Assembly (NCBI GenBank): GCA_018873225.1
Contig: JAEILZ010000001.1
Coordinates: 5,022,001-5,086,000, forward strand
Source of the DNA: [Phialemoniopsis] sp. UDSM-2020
Taxonomy: Eukaryota > Ascomycota > Sordariomycetes > Thyridiales > Thyridiaceae
Direction: 5' to 3'
DNA length: 64,000 bases
In this document: positions 21,737 through 32,400 of the stretch, piece after piece
How the letters are laid out: each line of letters opens with the position of its first letter
How positions within the stretch are numbered: position 1 is the first letter of the stretch
The notes under the pieces: generated by a model
The model's input: the letters and a program-made list of their open reading frames with translations, nothing else
Told to the model about the DNA's origin: nothing
Databases searched by the model: none
Program-made: the position numbers and the translations under genes

Positions 21737-23403
21737 ATGGCAACTGCGCAAGCGACATATCACGCCGAACAGGCGATTGGCCACGACGGCAGTAGCATCA
21801 CAAAGCAAGATGTCGCCGACTACCAAAAGACGGGAGATCCCAACCAGACCATGAAGGCGTTGGTCTGGCAGGGCAAGAACAAGGTCGAAATCGGTATGTA
21901 GTCCGCACGACCCTATTTGGCCATACTTGTGCTAGGGTACTGACCAACCTTTAGTTGACGTTCCCAAGCCTAGGATTCTCGAGGACCGCGATGTCATCCT
22001 GAAGGTCACTGGAAGCACTGTGTGCGGCAGTGATCTCCACCTGCTTCACGGTGAGTATCGGATAATGGCTCTGCGCTCGGGATGTTGTAATTGACGGCGA
22101 ATCAGGCACGGTCGTGCAGATGAACAAGGGCGACATTCTCGGCCACGAGTTCTGCGGTGTGGTCGACTCGGTTGGTTCGGCCGTCAAGGGGATCAAGGTT
22201 GGCGGTCGCTATGTCGCGTCCTTCCAGATTGCATGCGGTGATGTAAGCTCCTAGATCCATTCTGACTCGGCGCAAGTTGTGCCCCCGGGTGGATGTGACT
22301 GACATTCAACACCACAGTGCTTCTTCTGCAAACAAAAGCTATCGTCGCAATGCGAGAAGACAAACTCCAACACTACCGAGCGTGCCATGTACGGTTCACA
22401 GACCGCTGGCATGTTTGGCTACTCCCATTTCACTGGTGGCTTTGCTGGTGGCCAGGCCGAGTATGTGAGGGTACCGATCGGCGACGTCAACCTGCTCGAG
22501 ATCCCGGACGATGTACCCGATGAGAAGGGTGAGTAAATACGCCGTGGACTACGTGCAGAGTGCGCAGCTAACATCACAACCAGCGCTCTACCTCTCCGAC
22601 GTCCTCGCCACTTCCTACAACTGCGTCAAGGACACGGCCGTCTACCCCAAGGACCAGGTCGCCATCTTCGGCGCCGGCCCCATCGGCCAGATGGCCGGCA
22701 TATTCGCCATCAACGAGGGCGCCTCCAAGATCATCTTTGTCGATACCGAGCCCCGCCTGTCCTTCATCGAGAAGAACTGGCCGCCCGCGCACGCCGACAA
22801 GCTCGAGCTCGTCGACTTCAAGAAGCTCTCCTTTGGCGTCACGGCCAAGGACACTGTCGTTTCCAAACTCAAGGATCTCTGCGGCGGGCGCGGCCCGGAC
22901 TGCGCGCTCGAGTGCGCGGCCGGCGAGTACGCCAAGGGCTGGATGCACTGGCTCGAGATGCAGCTCGGCGCCGAGACGGACACGAGCGAGATCATAAACG
23001 AGATGGTGGAGGGTGTGAGGAATTATGGCAGATGCGGTGTCACTGGTGTTTACGTCGGATATGTAAGTGCTCGCCTTCTGGTGATGTTTCATGACACGAT
23101 CACCTTACTAACTTTTCTCCTCAGACCAACCACTTCGCCATCGGCTCCCTGATGCAGCGTGGTGTGCGCCTTATCGGCAACGGTCAGGCGCCCGTTCAAA
23201 AATACTGGGTGGATCTGCTCAAGATGATCCAGTCCGGCGAGCTCGACCCCATGCAGATGGTCTCCCATCGCGTACGGCTCGAGGACTTGGACAAGGTCTA
23301 TATGAAGTTTGACGCCAAGGACGACTCGATGCAGAAGGTCTTTGTTGAGACCAAGTTCTCTTTCCCCGCTTCTGAGAGCAGCCCCAAACTTACCCGTTAC
23401 TAG
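21737..23403 (+). CDS. Zinc-containing alcohol dehydrogenase (MDR superfamily)
   Basis: NAD(P)-dependent oxidation of alcohols or aldehyde adducts; nearest in style to glutathione-independent formaldehyde dehydrogenase-like MDR enzymes. Six exons from ATGGCAACTGCG at 21737, with introns near 21894-21955, 22051-22105, 22242-22318, 22529-22583 and 23063-23124. Visible motifs: CGSDLHLLHG with the first catalytic-zinc Cys, GHEFCG with the zinc His, a structural-zinc cluster CGDCFFCKQKLSSQC, the Rossmann turn IFGAGPIGQMAG and a C-terminal RVRLEDLDKVY. The N-terminal extension of ~40 residues before MKALVW is longer than usual. It is followed on the same strand, after 0.9 kb, by the Rds1-type gene. 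Confidence 0.9.
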
Positions 23404-23738
23404 ACGTGGACTTGTCGCTGATGGTTGATTGTGATTGGACTGGCGTTTGTTTGGGCGTTTTCTGTTAGCAGTATGTCTACGGACTCATGATCAGATCTTT
23501 GTAGTAGTATCAACTTTAGATTGTAACAAAATTCTTTTACAATGCCCAACTTGGGGTATGGTCTTGGAGAGCCTAATCACAGCTCGTCCATGAGATTCAC
23601 AACCTTTGTGTACCATTTAAAAAAACCGCTTCTGCCACGATCTAATCACAATTCTTGAAGATATTCTGGTTTTGATAGCACACCTTCAAACAGCCACTCT
23701 CTCGGGATGCACAGCTCTAAAAACACCACTTACACAAA

Positions 23739-23755
23739 CCGGAGGTCTCCTCCGG
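23739..23755. promoter_or_regulatory. Perfect palindrome CCGGAGG-TCT-CCTCCGG
   Basis: Seven-base arms around a 3-base centre. It contains CGG and CCG triplets in inverted orientation separated by 9 bases, as in targets of Zn2Cys6 dimers. It lies about 560 bp upstream of the Rds1-type gene and 335 bp past the dehydrogenase stop. Confidence 0.4.
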
Positions 23756-24226
23756 CCATCTGCAAGCCACCAGGCTCAGCTTGGGTACGGGTGCTACGGC
23801 GGCTAACCCCTTGGATCCATAAAGGTGGTTCTTTCTGGATAAGAGCGGAGCTAAGCACTTTAAAGTGCCGACTTGACGGTGTCATCGACTTCTTCGGATA
23901 TCGAGCCCGTCACGACTGCGACACCTGCACCACGAGCTGAGTACGACGCGCGGCGAAAACGAGCCGCACTAACGGCAATAGCTGGGTGCAACCTTGGTAC
24001 AAGCCCGACACTACCGATGGGCAGTTACAACAGCTCGATGCATGTATTACGAAGCATGACGAGAATTCTCTCTGTTCTCACTACTTGCTGGAGCTGCCGG
24101 GTTTATCTAATTCATTGCGGTGTTTCGATCCATGACGACGTAGAGTGTACCTGATTGCCAGCTTTCGTCACCTAGAAGCGGCAATAGAGCATGGGGTATG
24201 ATGTGCTGGGCAATGGCCCAATGGGA

Positions 24227-24234
24227 TATATAAA
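24227..24234 (+). promoter_or_regulatory. TATA box of the Rds1-type gene
   Basis: TATATAAA 80 bases before the start codon; a clear TATA box suggests a strongly inducible promoter, which fits a stress gene. Confidence 0.6.
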
Positions 24235-24314
24235 CTGGCAACCCAAGAGGTTTTCTTGGGCGAGCTCCCGCTGTGATGTTACACTTCCCCAACTAGAAGC
24301 GACTTTCGATCACC

Positions 24315-25709
24315 ATGTTTTCACGCGCAAGGATTGCCGCCGTTGTGGCAGGCCTTTCATCGGCTGGCCTCGCGATACCATTCGTATCTGAGCCAGCTAC
24401 GACCATCAGTGTCTCGGCCACAACCACGGTCTCCGACGTGCCTGTCACGAATGTGACTTCACATGGTCCTTTCACAGGCACTCCCACCACCACTGGCGCA
24501 CTTTCTACTGTAGTTGTCGCTGCGTCCGTCGACGCTCTGCCACCCGGACCCGATGCTTACAAGTATCCCTCTGATGGCAAGTTGCATGGCAAGGAGCCCG
24601 CGCCGTACACTCCATCCGGAGGCCTAGGCACCAACGGCTCTGCCCCAGTCTACCGCGTCCAAAGCGACTTTGACTACCAGTCCATCGCCGTGGCGCTCTA
24701 CCAGGAATGGATTGAGCTCGACCTCTTCCACTGGGGCCTCGCGCAATTCTCCGTCGAGGACTTTGAGGACTACGGCCTCACCGCCGAGGACCGGCACCTG
24801 ATCGAGTTCATGGCCGATCAAGAAGTCGGCCACGCGACCCTGCTGTCCAATATTCTGGGAGCCTCGGCGCCCGTGCAATGTACCTACAACTACCCGGTCA
24901 CCAACGTGCGCGAGTTCATCGACTTCAACCAGAAGCTCACGCGCTTCGGTGAGTCGGGCGTGTACGGCTTTCTCAACCACCTCAACGCGCGCGAGGTTGG
25001 GCAGCTCCTGTTGCAGAGTATCTCGACCGAGGCTCGCCAGCAGATGATCTTCCGGCAGTTCTCGGGCCTGTTCCCGATGCCCGTGTGGTTCGAGACGGGA
25101 ATCCCGCAGTCATGGGCCTGGACGCTGCTGGCGCCGTACATCTCGTCGTGTCCGGCCAATCAGACCCGCCTAATCTGGCAGAACTTCCCGGCGCTGCATG
25201 TGTTGAATCAGCCCAACCCGGCGCGCATCAACGGCTCCAATGTCTGGAATGAGACGACTGGCGGCTATACCAACACTCTGAACACCACGGACATCAAGCC
25301 TGGTGAGGGCTGCCGTAACGCCACTGGTGTCGGTATTAACTGCGACCCCGGCATCACGCGCAATCGCTCTGAGCCGCTTTCGTATCCCGGCCGACAGGTC
25401 TTCCTGCAGTGGGACGCTCCTGGCCAGCCCGTGGGCCCGAACAACAGCTACGTGACGTCGACGTCGGCACAGCAGCCCAAGTTCGCGGCCTGGGTGACGC
25501 AGCTCAACGTGACGTACTCGCCGCTTCAGAACGTGACCAACAACACGGCATACACGGTGCAGCCAGATGTCTCTGTCTTTGCGGGCGACCCGGCGATCAA
25601 CGGCACGATGTTCCTTGCTATCACGGATGAGGACCTCTATGTCACGCCGTTCAACTTGACCATGATCAACCCTCACGTATACGCTCTTGCGCTCTACCAG
25701 GCTGGGTGA
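24315..25709 (+). CDS. Rds1-type stress/sexual-development protein (ferritin-like domain)
   Basis: Single exon, 464 aa. Signal peptide MFSRARIAAVVAGLSSAGLA, then a Thr/Ser-rich linker to about residue 75. The ferritin-like helical domain starts at DFDYQSIAVALYQEWIELDLF and includes the second helix ADQEVGHATLLSNIL with metal-ligand-like Glu and His. The downstream part has many sequons (NQT, NGS, NVT, NNT), so it is extracellular and glycosylated. Members are known as Rds1 in fission yeast (nutrient and stress response) and LsdA in Aspergillus (low expression in sexual development). A polyadenylation-like AATAAA lies near 25798. Biochemical function is unproven for the family. Confidence is in the family, not the role. 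Confidence 0.9.
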   Translation: MFSRARIAAVVAGLSSAGLAIPFVSEPATTISVSATTTVSDVPVTNVTSHGPFTGTPTTTGALSTVVVAASVDALPPGPDAYKYPSDGKLHGKEPAPYTPSGGLGTNGSAPVYRVQSDFDYQSIAVALYQEWIELDLFHWGLAQFSVEDFEDYGLTAEDRHLIEFMADQEVGHATLLSNILGASAPVQCTYNYPVTNVREFIDFNQKLTRFGESGVYGFLNHLNAREVGQLLLQSISTEARQQMIFRQFSGLFPMPVWFETGIPQSWAWTLLAPYISSCPANQTRLIWQNFPALHVLNQPNPARINGSNVWNETTGGYTNTLNTTDIKPGEGCRNATGVGINCDPGITRNRSEPLSYPGRQVFLQWDAPGQPVGPNNSYVTSTSAQQPKFAAWVTQLNVTYSPLQNVTNNTAYTVQPDVSVFAGDPAINGTMFLAITDEDLYVTPFNLTMINPHVYALALYQAG

Positions 25710-25964
25710 GTTAGGTCTCGCGCCGCCAATCACGATTTGTTGAGTGCTAGGAGGCTTAAACAAGAGGAAACAGGACATATTGTACATACGTATACATAAT
25801 AAAGGATTAATATTTTGACGAGTATTTTTGGCGAATGGTCAGGATTGCATCTGTGTATTGTACTCAAGGTTCATCATGGCCGCTCTCTTTTGATTGATCT
25901 ATACTTCCACACTACGTGCAAAATGCTAGAAGCTTGACAGCAATAAGGTTGCTGCCACATTACC

Positions 25965-27841
25965 TTATTCGGGGATCTTGTGCTCATTGGCAGGGACGCC
26001 CGCTGCCCAGTGGTACTTGGATGCTGTATGCTCTTCGGGAGGATACTTCTGGCCCTTAGTACCGTAGAAGTTCTCTCGATAGGTGCCATTAGGAACCTCG
26101 TAATCATCCCAGAACAGCCCTCGAGCCCGAAGTTCGGGCAACAGGAGGTCGATGATGTCCTTGAACGATTGCGGGAACAAGACATAGGCCTATCAAGGTG
26201 TGTTAGCAGTGCATTGGTCAAGGAAAGCTCGACTGCGAGTCTTACAAAGTTGAAGCCATCAACGTCAGCCTCCTTGATCCAGATTTCTAGCTTGTCCGCG
26301 ACCTGGGCGGGTGTTCCGACTAGCAGTGGGCCGTTGCCTCCGAGACTGACATGCTCGGCGACGGTGTGCTTCGTCCACTTCGAGTTCGGCGGAGCGAAAC
26401 GGGCATAGCCCTCGACAGTCGATCTGAATGATGTATCAGCTGCCGTTCATCCTCTAGATCAATTGTGTTGACATACCGGACAGCATTACTCTCCACCTGC
26501 CTCAGTTCCTCATCATCACCATACTGATCAAGATCGATCCCCGTCCAGCCACCGAAAAGCGTCAGAGCCCCGTCGAGCGACGCGTACTTCTTGAACTCCT
26601 CCCACTTGGCCAGCGCCTCCTCCTCCGTCTTGCCCAGGATGGGCGTCACGAGCGCGAGCACCTTGATCTTGCGCGGGTCGCGCCCAAACTCGTCGCGCGC
26701 GAGCTGCCGGATCTCGGCGATGCTCTTGGCGCAGACCTGCGGCGCGTGCGCCGACACAAAGATGGCCTCGGCGTGCTGCGCGCCGAACAGCTTGCCCGCA
26801 CGCGAGGTCCCGGCCTGTAGCAGGAGCGGCGTGCGCTGCGGGCTCGGGTCGACGATGTGTGGGCCCGGCACGGAGAAGAATTTCCCCTCATGATTGATCT
26901 GGCGCACGAGCTCCGGGTCCGAGTACAGCCCCCGCTCGCGGTCGAGCTTGACGGCGTCGTCGCGCCAGGAGGACTGGAAGAGCTTGTACATCACCTTGAT
27001 GTACTCCTCCGCCTGGGCATAGCGGTCATCGTGCTGGTGGGTGGTGTTAGTCTAGCATCCGTGATGTGCAGGTAAAACGCCGGAGTCACTTACAGCTGGC
27101 TGCTGGGCATGGCCGAGGTTCTTTGCAGCAGAGTTCAGGTAACTAGTCACGATCTATACAACTGTGAGCTCACAGGCATCAATACGAGTACTTGATGCGA
27201 TAACTCACGTTCCAGCCGAGCCTATAGCAAGGGGTCAATCATGGTCAGTCGGATTGGGGCATATGTTTCATCGACATACCGTCCTTTTGTAAGGTGATCC
27301 ACAGTCGACAGACGTCTGGCCAGGTGGAAAGGCTGCTCATAGGTGGTCGAGACCGTAACGCCAAAGCCGATGCTCTTGGTCGCGGCGGCCATGGCAGGGA
27401 CCACGGCCAACGGCTCGGTCACGGGCCACTGGGCGCCGGAGATAATAGCCGGGTCCAGGGAGTGCTTGAAGACGTCATATCCGCCTTGATGAGCCAAACG
27501 TTAGCTACGCCGTAGTCGGACGCAGCGGCATATAAGGCGAGTGCTTTTGCAGACTTACCAAGGACGTCTGCAATGAAGATGCCATGGAACTTTGCCTCTT
27601 CGAGCAGCTTAGCGAGCTCAACCCAGTGGTCGACCTCCTGGAAGCGCCATGACTGGTCGTCGGGATGCCGCCAGAGACCGGGGGACTGGTGTCCGCTGCC
27701 TGGCGATTGGATGATCTGTATTAGTAATTGTACTTCTGCTGATAATGTAGACTTCAATGCAAGGATGGTCTTACACATCATAGCGAAGGCATTGACGATG
27801 AGTTTCTTCTTGCCGGTGGCATCCTCGATTTGCGTCGCCAT
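25965..27841 (-). CDS. FMN-dependent monooxygenase, NtaA/SnaA/SoxA/DszA type
   Basis: Luciferase-like TIM-barrel enzyme that uses FMNH2 supplied by a partner reductase to oxygenate a small substrate; relatives act on nitrilotriacetate, pristinamycin and dibenzothiophene sulfone. The start at 27841 gives MATQIEDATGKKKLIVNAFAM. Later exons carry SPGLWRHPDDQSWRF, FHGIFIADVLG, GFGVTVSTTYEQPFHLARRLSTVDHLTKGR, a tiny exon LGWN and IVTSYLNSAAKNLG. Then come LLLQAGTSRAGKLFGAQHAEAIF, LLVGTPAQVADKL and a last exon ending KIPE. At least six introns; expected length about 480 aa. No peroxisomal tail. It is divergent from an MDR gene across a 582-bp promoter and heads a block of oxidative genes reaching 34.3 kb. 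Substrate unknown. Confidence 0.9.
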
Positions 27842-28423
27842 GTTTGCTGAAAATGATTCTAGTAATTCCGTTAGAACCTCTTGAGATCAAGCGTGCACTC
27901 AGAAAGAATGAAGCCAAATGACACAATGCGCCTTTAATGGAGCCCGCGTCCGTTTTCAGGTAGACAAACTCGTCCTCGGGTTATCCCCTCCAAGACCGCG
28001 GCAGACGGGCGCCGGTCCTCGGCGTGGTGCTGTGCAGAGTGGGAGGCATGGCGTGATTACCCTATCAATGATACAAATCGTTCGCAGGAGGGGGTATCCC
28101 CCATCCTTACACCACTTTTCCGTCTGAGTGAGGGCGCTTGCCGCGAGTTAAAGATTGATCATCATGCAGGGTGGCCTGGGGTCTCCGTCTGGGTGGGTCT
28201 CATGTGCGTGTTTCGTGATGATCCATAATGTGAGCAGTATGGCGCCATCGCCGAGATATCTTTGCAAAGGAGATTAGCGACCAACCAGGCGAAATGTGCC
28301 TAGATCGGTATTGGCCCAGTTGGCAGCGAGGATGCGTCTCGCGCCTCAAAAAGAAACCAGGGTCTCTGCATTGTTTTCTATACGTATTTTGAGGCGCCAG
28401 ACAAGAAAGTTTCTGGTGTAACA
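27842..28423. other. Divergent promoter between monooxygenase and MDR genes
   Basis: Shared 582-bp spacer without a gene. It contains the palindrome GGGGG-TAT-CCCCC at 28090-28102, several GC-rich CGG/CCG words around 27990-28025 and GATA/TATC words near 27980 and 28250. Confidence 0.6.
28090..28102. promoter_or_regulatory. GGGGG-TAT-CCCCC palindrome
   Basis: Five-base arms around TAT, near the middle of the divergent promoter (249 bp from the monooxygenase start, 321 bp from the MDR start). The GGGGTA core recurs in the promoters of the UNC-93 and Baeyer-Villiger genes. Confidence 0.35.
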
Positions 28424-29906
28424 ATGAGTGGCTCAAGTTGGTCCGTAAAGCTTCGGCGGCTGTCGCAGTCTCTGACCGGCAAACAGAATGCAAAAGACCG
28501 ACAAGAAACACCGACCAAGACGGCGGAAGTGACGAGTCCAAGTATAAGCGTGCCTGAGACCCAAAACGTACTTCTTCTTCACGGTCCGAAGCAACAATAC
28601 CAGATCAAGAGCGATTATCCAGTCCCAAACACTGCCGGCAAGGACGAGATTTTGGTCAAGAACGCCGTCATTGGCCTGAATCCAATTGATTGGAAATCAC
28701 CGTACGTTTTTAGGGTCGACTCCTCACGGGAAAGACTACTGACCGAGCAACAGAGATTTCGGATTTGGCATCCCGGAACTGCCGTACATATCGGGACGAG
28801 AGTTCTCGGGTGAAGTGGTGCATGTACCAGAACAACACACGAAACTCAAGGTTGGCGACCGGGTAAGTTACTTCGCAAAACTCCCTCATTTACCGGGACT
28901 AGCTGACATCTCTAAACAGGTTGTTTCCATATCCACCGATTACCGAGACCTTCGCAAGGCAGGCTACCAAGAATATGCAGTGGCACTAAGCTACAACACG
29001 GTACGATTGCCTCCGACGGTATCTCTCGAAGATGGTGCGACTTTCGGTGTCGCGTTTGTAGCTGCGGCCTTGGCACTCGGCGTCAGTTTGGGAGTCGACT
29101 TTTCGGATGTTCTCGACGGTCCGGACCTATTCAGCCTCGTGCGAAACATCGACAAGAACTCCTTACCCGAGGACATCAGAGAGGAGTGCCTTGCGTCAAT
29201 AGAGAATCATGAAAGAGCCAAGTCGGGAGACTGGCTGGCGATCTGGGGTGGTACGTTCCTTGCCCCTCTCTATCACAGATGCCTTCGTTCCTAACATCAC
29301 ATAGGCTCGGCAACTTCTGCCAATCTGATCATCCAACTAGGTCGGCTGGCAGGCCTCAAGATAGTTGCGGTGGTGGACAAGGCGAAACACGGTCTTCGGC
29401 TTGCAAACCACGCAGTCATCCGCCCCGACCTTTTGGTGGATAGTCACGATCCGGAGCGAGCAGTGGATATTATCAAGGCCAATACGGGCGGGAAGCTGCG
29501 GTTTGGGATCGACACGAGGGGCAGGGACACAGCGACCAAGTTATTGCAAGCGTTGTCTCCGGGCGCACCGTCAACTGGATCGGCGACGACCTCAGCACCA
29601 CCATCTCCGCCAGCGACTCCGGAAGACTCGACAAGGTTACGCGCACACTTGGTGGGCTTGACAGGGCTACCAAAGGGGTCAGCCCCGGATGCCAGTCTGT
29701 ACCACACGGTACCGGTGAAGCTTTATCACGAGGTTCCAGCAGTGGGCGAAGCATTGTCACTATGGCTCGAAAGACTTTTGGCCAAAGGATTGGTTTCTGC
29801 GCCCGAAATCATAGACATAGAAGAAGGCCTGGAAAGTGTCAACAAGGGACTGGACCGCATGCGTCGGGGAGAGATTAGCGGCGGAAAGCTGATCGTGCGG
29901 GTGTAA
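28424..29906 (+). CDS. MDR oxidoreductase, quinone/enoyl-reductase-like
   Basis: NADPH-dependent medium-chain reductase without the zinc clusters of alcohol dehydrogenases, so a quinone-oxidoreductase or trans-enoyl-reductase-like enzyme. Four exons: 28424 to about 28700, about 28752-28863, about 28920-29251 and about 29305-29906. After splicing, IGLNPIDWKSPDFGFGIPELPYISGREFSGEVV forms the usual N-terminal GroES-like block. The third exon carries GYQEYAVALSYNTVRLPPTVSLEDGATFGVAFVAAALAL, and the Rossmann part begins WLAIWGGSATSANLIIQLGRLAGL. The first ~50 residues are a basic, Ser/Thr-rich extension not usual for the family. A Pro/Ser/Thr insert (about 29560-29635) precedes HLVGLTGLPKG. Divergent partner of the flavin monooxygenase, suggesting co-expression. 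Confidence 0.85.
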
Positions 29907-30180
29907 AACTGGCGCGGGTAACGAGCACCGCGATTGGCAGTCAAGAACAAGCACAAATCACAATGACAAGACCTATGTTAAGCATATGGCTCTATGCCGA
30001 ATAGAAACGCATAGCACTGTACTATTTTATCTGATCTAAGTAGCGATGTGCATTGCGTCATATGCACTTCTTTTGTGAATCTCATGTCGAAATAAGCTAG
30101 TGTTCCGAATCGTGAGTAGTCCCGTTCAGAGAACCCACATCAACAAAGTTGTTCCTGATCGGCCCTGACCCATCGTCTCT

Positions 30181-31893
30181 TTAGCGTCCGTTATCACTCT
30201 CATCCGGCGAGTTGGCAACCGAGACGACCTTGGCGTCAGCCGAGACGGGGACTTGGCCAGTCTCTTTCTCCGTGGGGTGGACAGCGGTGCCGAAATGTCT
30301 CAACACCAGCCAAGCTGGACCAATTGCCAGTGCCCAGAGAGCAAAGTTGATGTACACGCCGCCTACCTCTCCAATGATGGAGACAGCGCACAGTCCGTAG
30401 CTGAGAGCCTGCCAGGCGGACTCTGTGCCTCGGAGAAGTGCTGAGTACCTGATCACCTCGGCCTGGTCGCCGGCGAGGTTGTGGATGATGAAATATCTGA
30501 AAATTTGTCAGTGAGTCTACATAAACTGAAGGGATGATGGGAAATCTTCTTACAAGAACATGTAGTTGAGCTGGAATCCCATGGTGAGAAACACAAGAAC
30601 TGCAAACGCCGCCCCAAATCCAGGGGTTGCCCAGTCATAAGTAGGACGAGTCTTGTGGAACTTGGTGACGAGAATAGTAGCCCAGATCCACCAGCCGCCC
30701 TGCAGCGTAACAATCGTTGCAAAGGTATACCTGGTCCGGATCTTGAGGGGGATTTGGACGCTGTCAAGCCATTGCTAGAAAGTTTGCTGTCAGCAGCAGC
30801 GGAGGGACCTTTGAAAGAGTGCGAATACTTACTCCCAAAAGATTGCCACAGATGATAGCAACAATACCTCCCAAAAACGATCCCAGGGCTCGAGCTCTGA
30901 CACTGAACCACACTTCTCAAGTGTTAGCGTTGAGTAGGTGGACTAGGCCAGTGTCAACTTACAGGCTAGGTACGTGAAGAACACCGATTCGGCAAAGACC
31001 GCTTGACCAATGAAGAGTACGAGCAGCAAGAATCTCTTGGTGAAGAACAACTTGGTGGTGGCTTTGATCTCGAACCAGGGGTTGTTGACGATCGACAAAT
31101 TGACCTTCTTTCCATCCTTACGCTGCACCTTGGATGGCTTGTTCAAGAGGAATGCAACGAATGGGCCGGCCGCTTGAAGTGCGATGAAGATCTGGAACAC
31201 AGTATACGACACCTTTCCGGCCTCATTGCGGTCGTGGTTTAGGCCGATGTTGATTGCTCCGCCAATGATCTGGCCGCTCAGTCGGTAGGTGAGCCAGTAT
31301 CCAAGCGCCTTTCCGCGATTCCAGGGTTCAGGATAGGCAATGGCAATAGCAGCCTCAGCCATCCAGAACACTCCAGCCGAGATACCACAGAGGGCCGCTC
31401 CGACAAGCACAAGCCACTCGATGCCGAATCTGTTGTTAGTATATAAGCCGGCGGCAAATGGCGCGTAACCGATACTAAGCAGTGCTGTTTTAGCCATATG
31501 CCAGTAGGTTGGCGGCGGATGACTAGTGCAGACTTACGTTCCGAAGATCAAGGCGCCCTTGATGCCGATGTAACGGACCATGGCACTGGAGAAGTAGCAA
31601 GAGACGACCATAAGACAGAAAGTCAACGCATTTGCAGCATTGACCAGTCCAGGAGTCTGAGCACCTCCGGCACCCAAAGAGTTCATTGCACCCCATATTC
31701 CCGGTGCGGAGAGGTTGCACAACCCCAGAATGGTGATGTTGAAGAATGTGGATCTGTACCATTTCACTATACGTCCTAGTAAGCAAAACGCTCTCAGTCA
31801 GTCAATAGACTCAAAGCCTAGACTCGTACCTGGATGCTGTTGGTCCTTGGGTGGAGCAATCTCGCTCTCAGTGTGCAATGCCGCTTCAGCCAT
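30181..31893 (-). CDS. UNC-93-like MFS transporter
   Basis: Polytopic membrane protein of the UNC-93 (DUF895) branch of the major facilitator superfamily, common in fungi but of mostly unknown substrate. The start at 31893 gives MAEAALHTESEIAPPKDQQH, followed after an intron by VKWYRSTFFNITILGLCNLSAPGIWGAMNSLGAGG, the conserved first segment. Later blocks are ALCGISAGVFWMAEAAIAIAYPEPWNRGKALGYW, TKRFLLLVLFIGQAVFAESVFFTYLA and YFIIHNLAGDQAEVIRYSALLRGTESAWQALSYG, the last being a typical signature near the C-terminus. About 470 aa, 11-12 membrane helices, several introns of 50-70 nt. It lies between the MDR and Baeyer-Villiger genes and could import or export the compound they process. Confidence 0.9.
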
Positions 31894-32400
31894 CGCGGAA
31901 GATTTCCAAGTTCTGTTGATTTGTTTCTGTTTCGAAGAGGCGATTCTGATGTATGCTGGCTGTGGTATGCTCATAGGAGACACAAGATGTAACAAGAGAT
32001 CATCAAGACTTTTTAACGTCGCATTACAGACAACTTGGCAGCATTGATCATACTCAAATTTCTCAATACTCGGGACCCTGTCAACGACACGGGGGTCGTG
32101 GGGTAGCACGCCATATCGGGAGCCCATGGAGCAAGCGCGGAGTCGACAGGGGTTGATCGACTGGTCTGGCCGTTACGCGTGCTCGCCGCACCAGCGAATG
32201 ATAAGGTCCACGTACACACCTGCGCCTGCAGTCACATGTGGAGTCTCTTCGGGATGACGCGAGATCTGCCAATTCAAACGTCGTTCTTCAAGACCTCGGG
32301 ACATATCTAAGTCACGCTTGCTAATGTTCCAATTGTTTGCTCTCATTGGTCTACGGCATATCTCCAAGTGTCAAAGCCACTGCCGAGATGTCTGTCGATC
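31894..32400. other. Promoter region of the UNC-93 gene
   Basis: About 500 bases with no gene between the UNC-93 start and the monooxygenase stop; it holds the GGGGTAGCAC word at 32100-32109. Confidence 0.55.
32100..32109 (+). promoter_or_regulatory. GGGGTAGCAC word upstream of UNC-93 gene
   Basis: Ten-base word 207 bp before the UNC-93 start. Its exact reverse complement occurs 141 bp before the Baeyer-Villiger gene (34483-34492). Confidence 0.3.

Larger units (their letters stand above)
23404..24314. other. Intergenic, promoter of the Rds1-type gene
   Basis: No gene seen in about 910 bases. It contains the palindrome at 23739-23755, a CCCCT stress-element core near 23805 and a TATA box close to the next gene. 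Confidence 0.6.

Noticed and set aside
25170..25787. 205-aa minus-strand frame
   Set aside because: Antisense to the Rds1-type gene; Arg/Val-rich with no motif.
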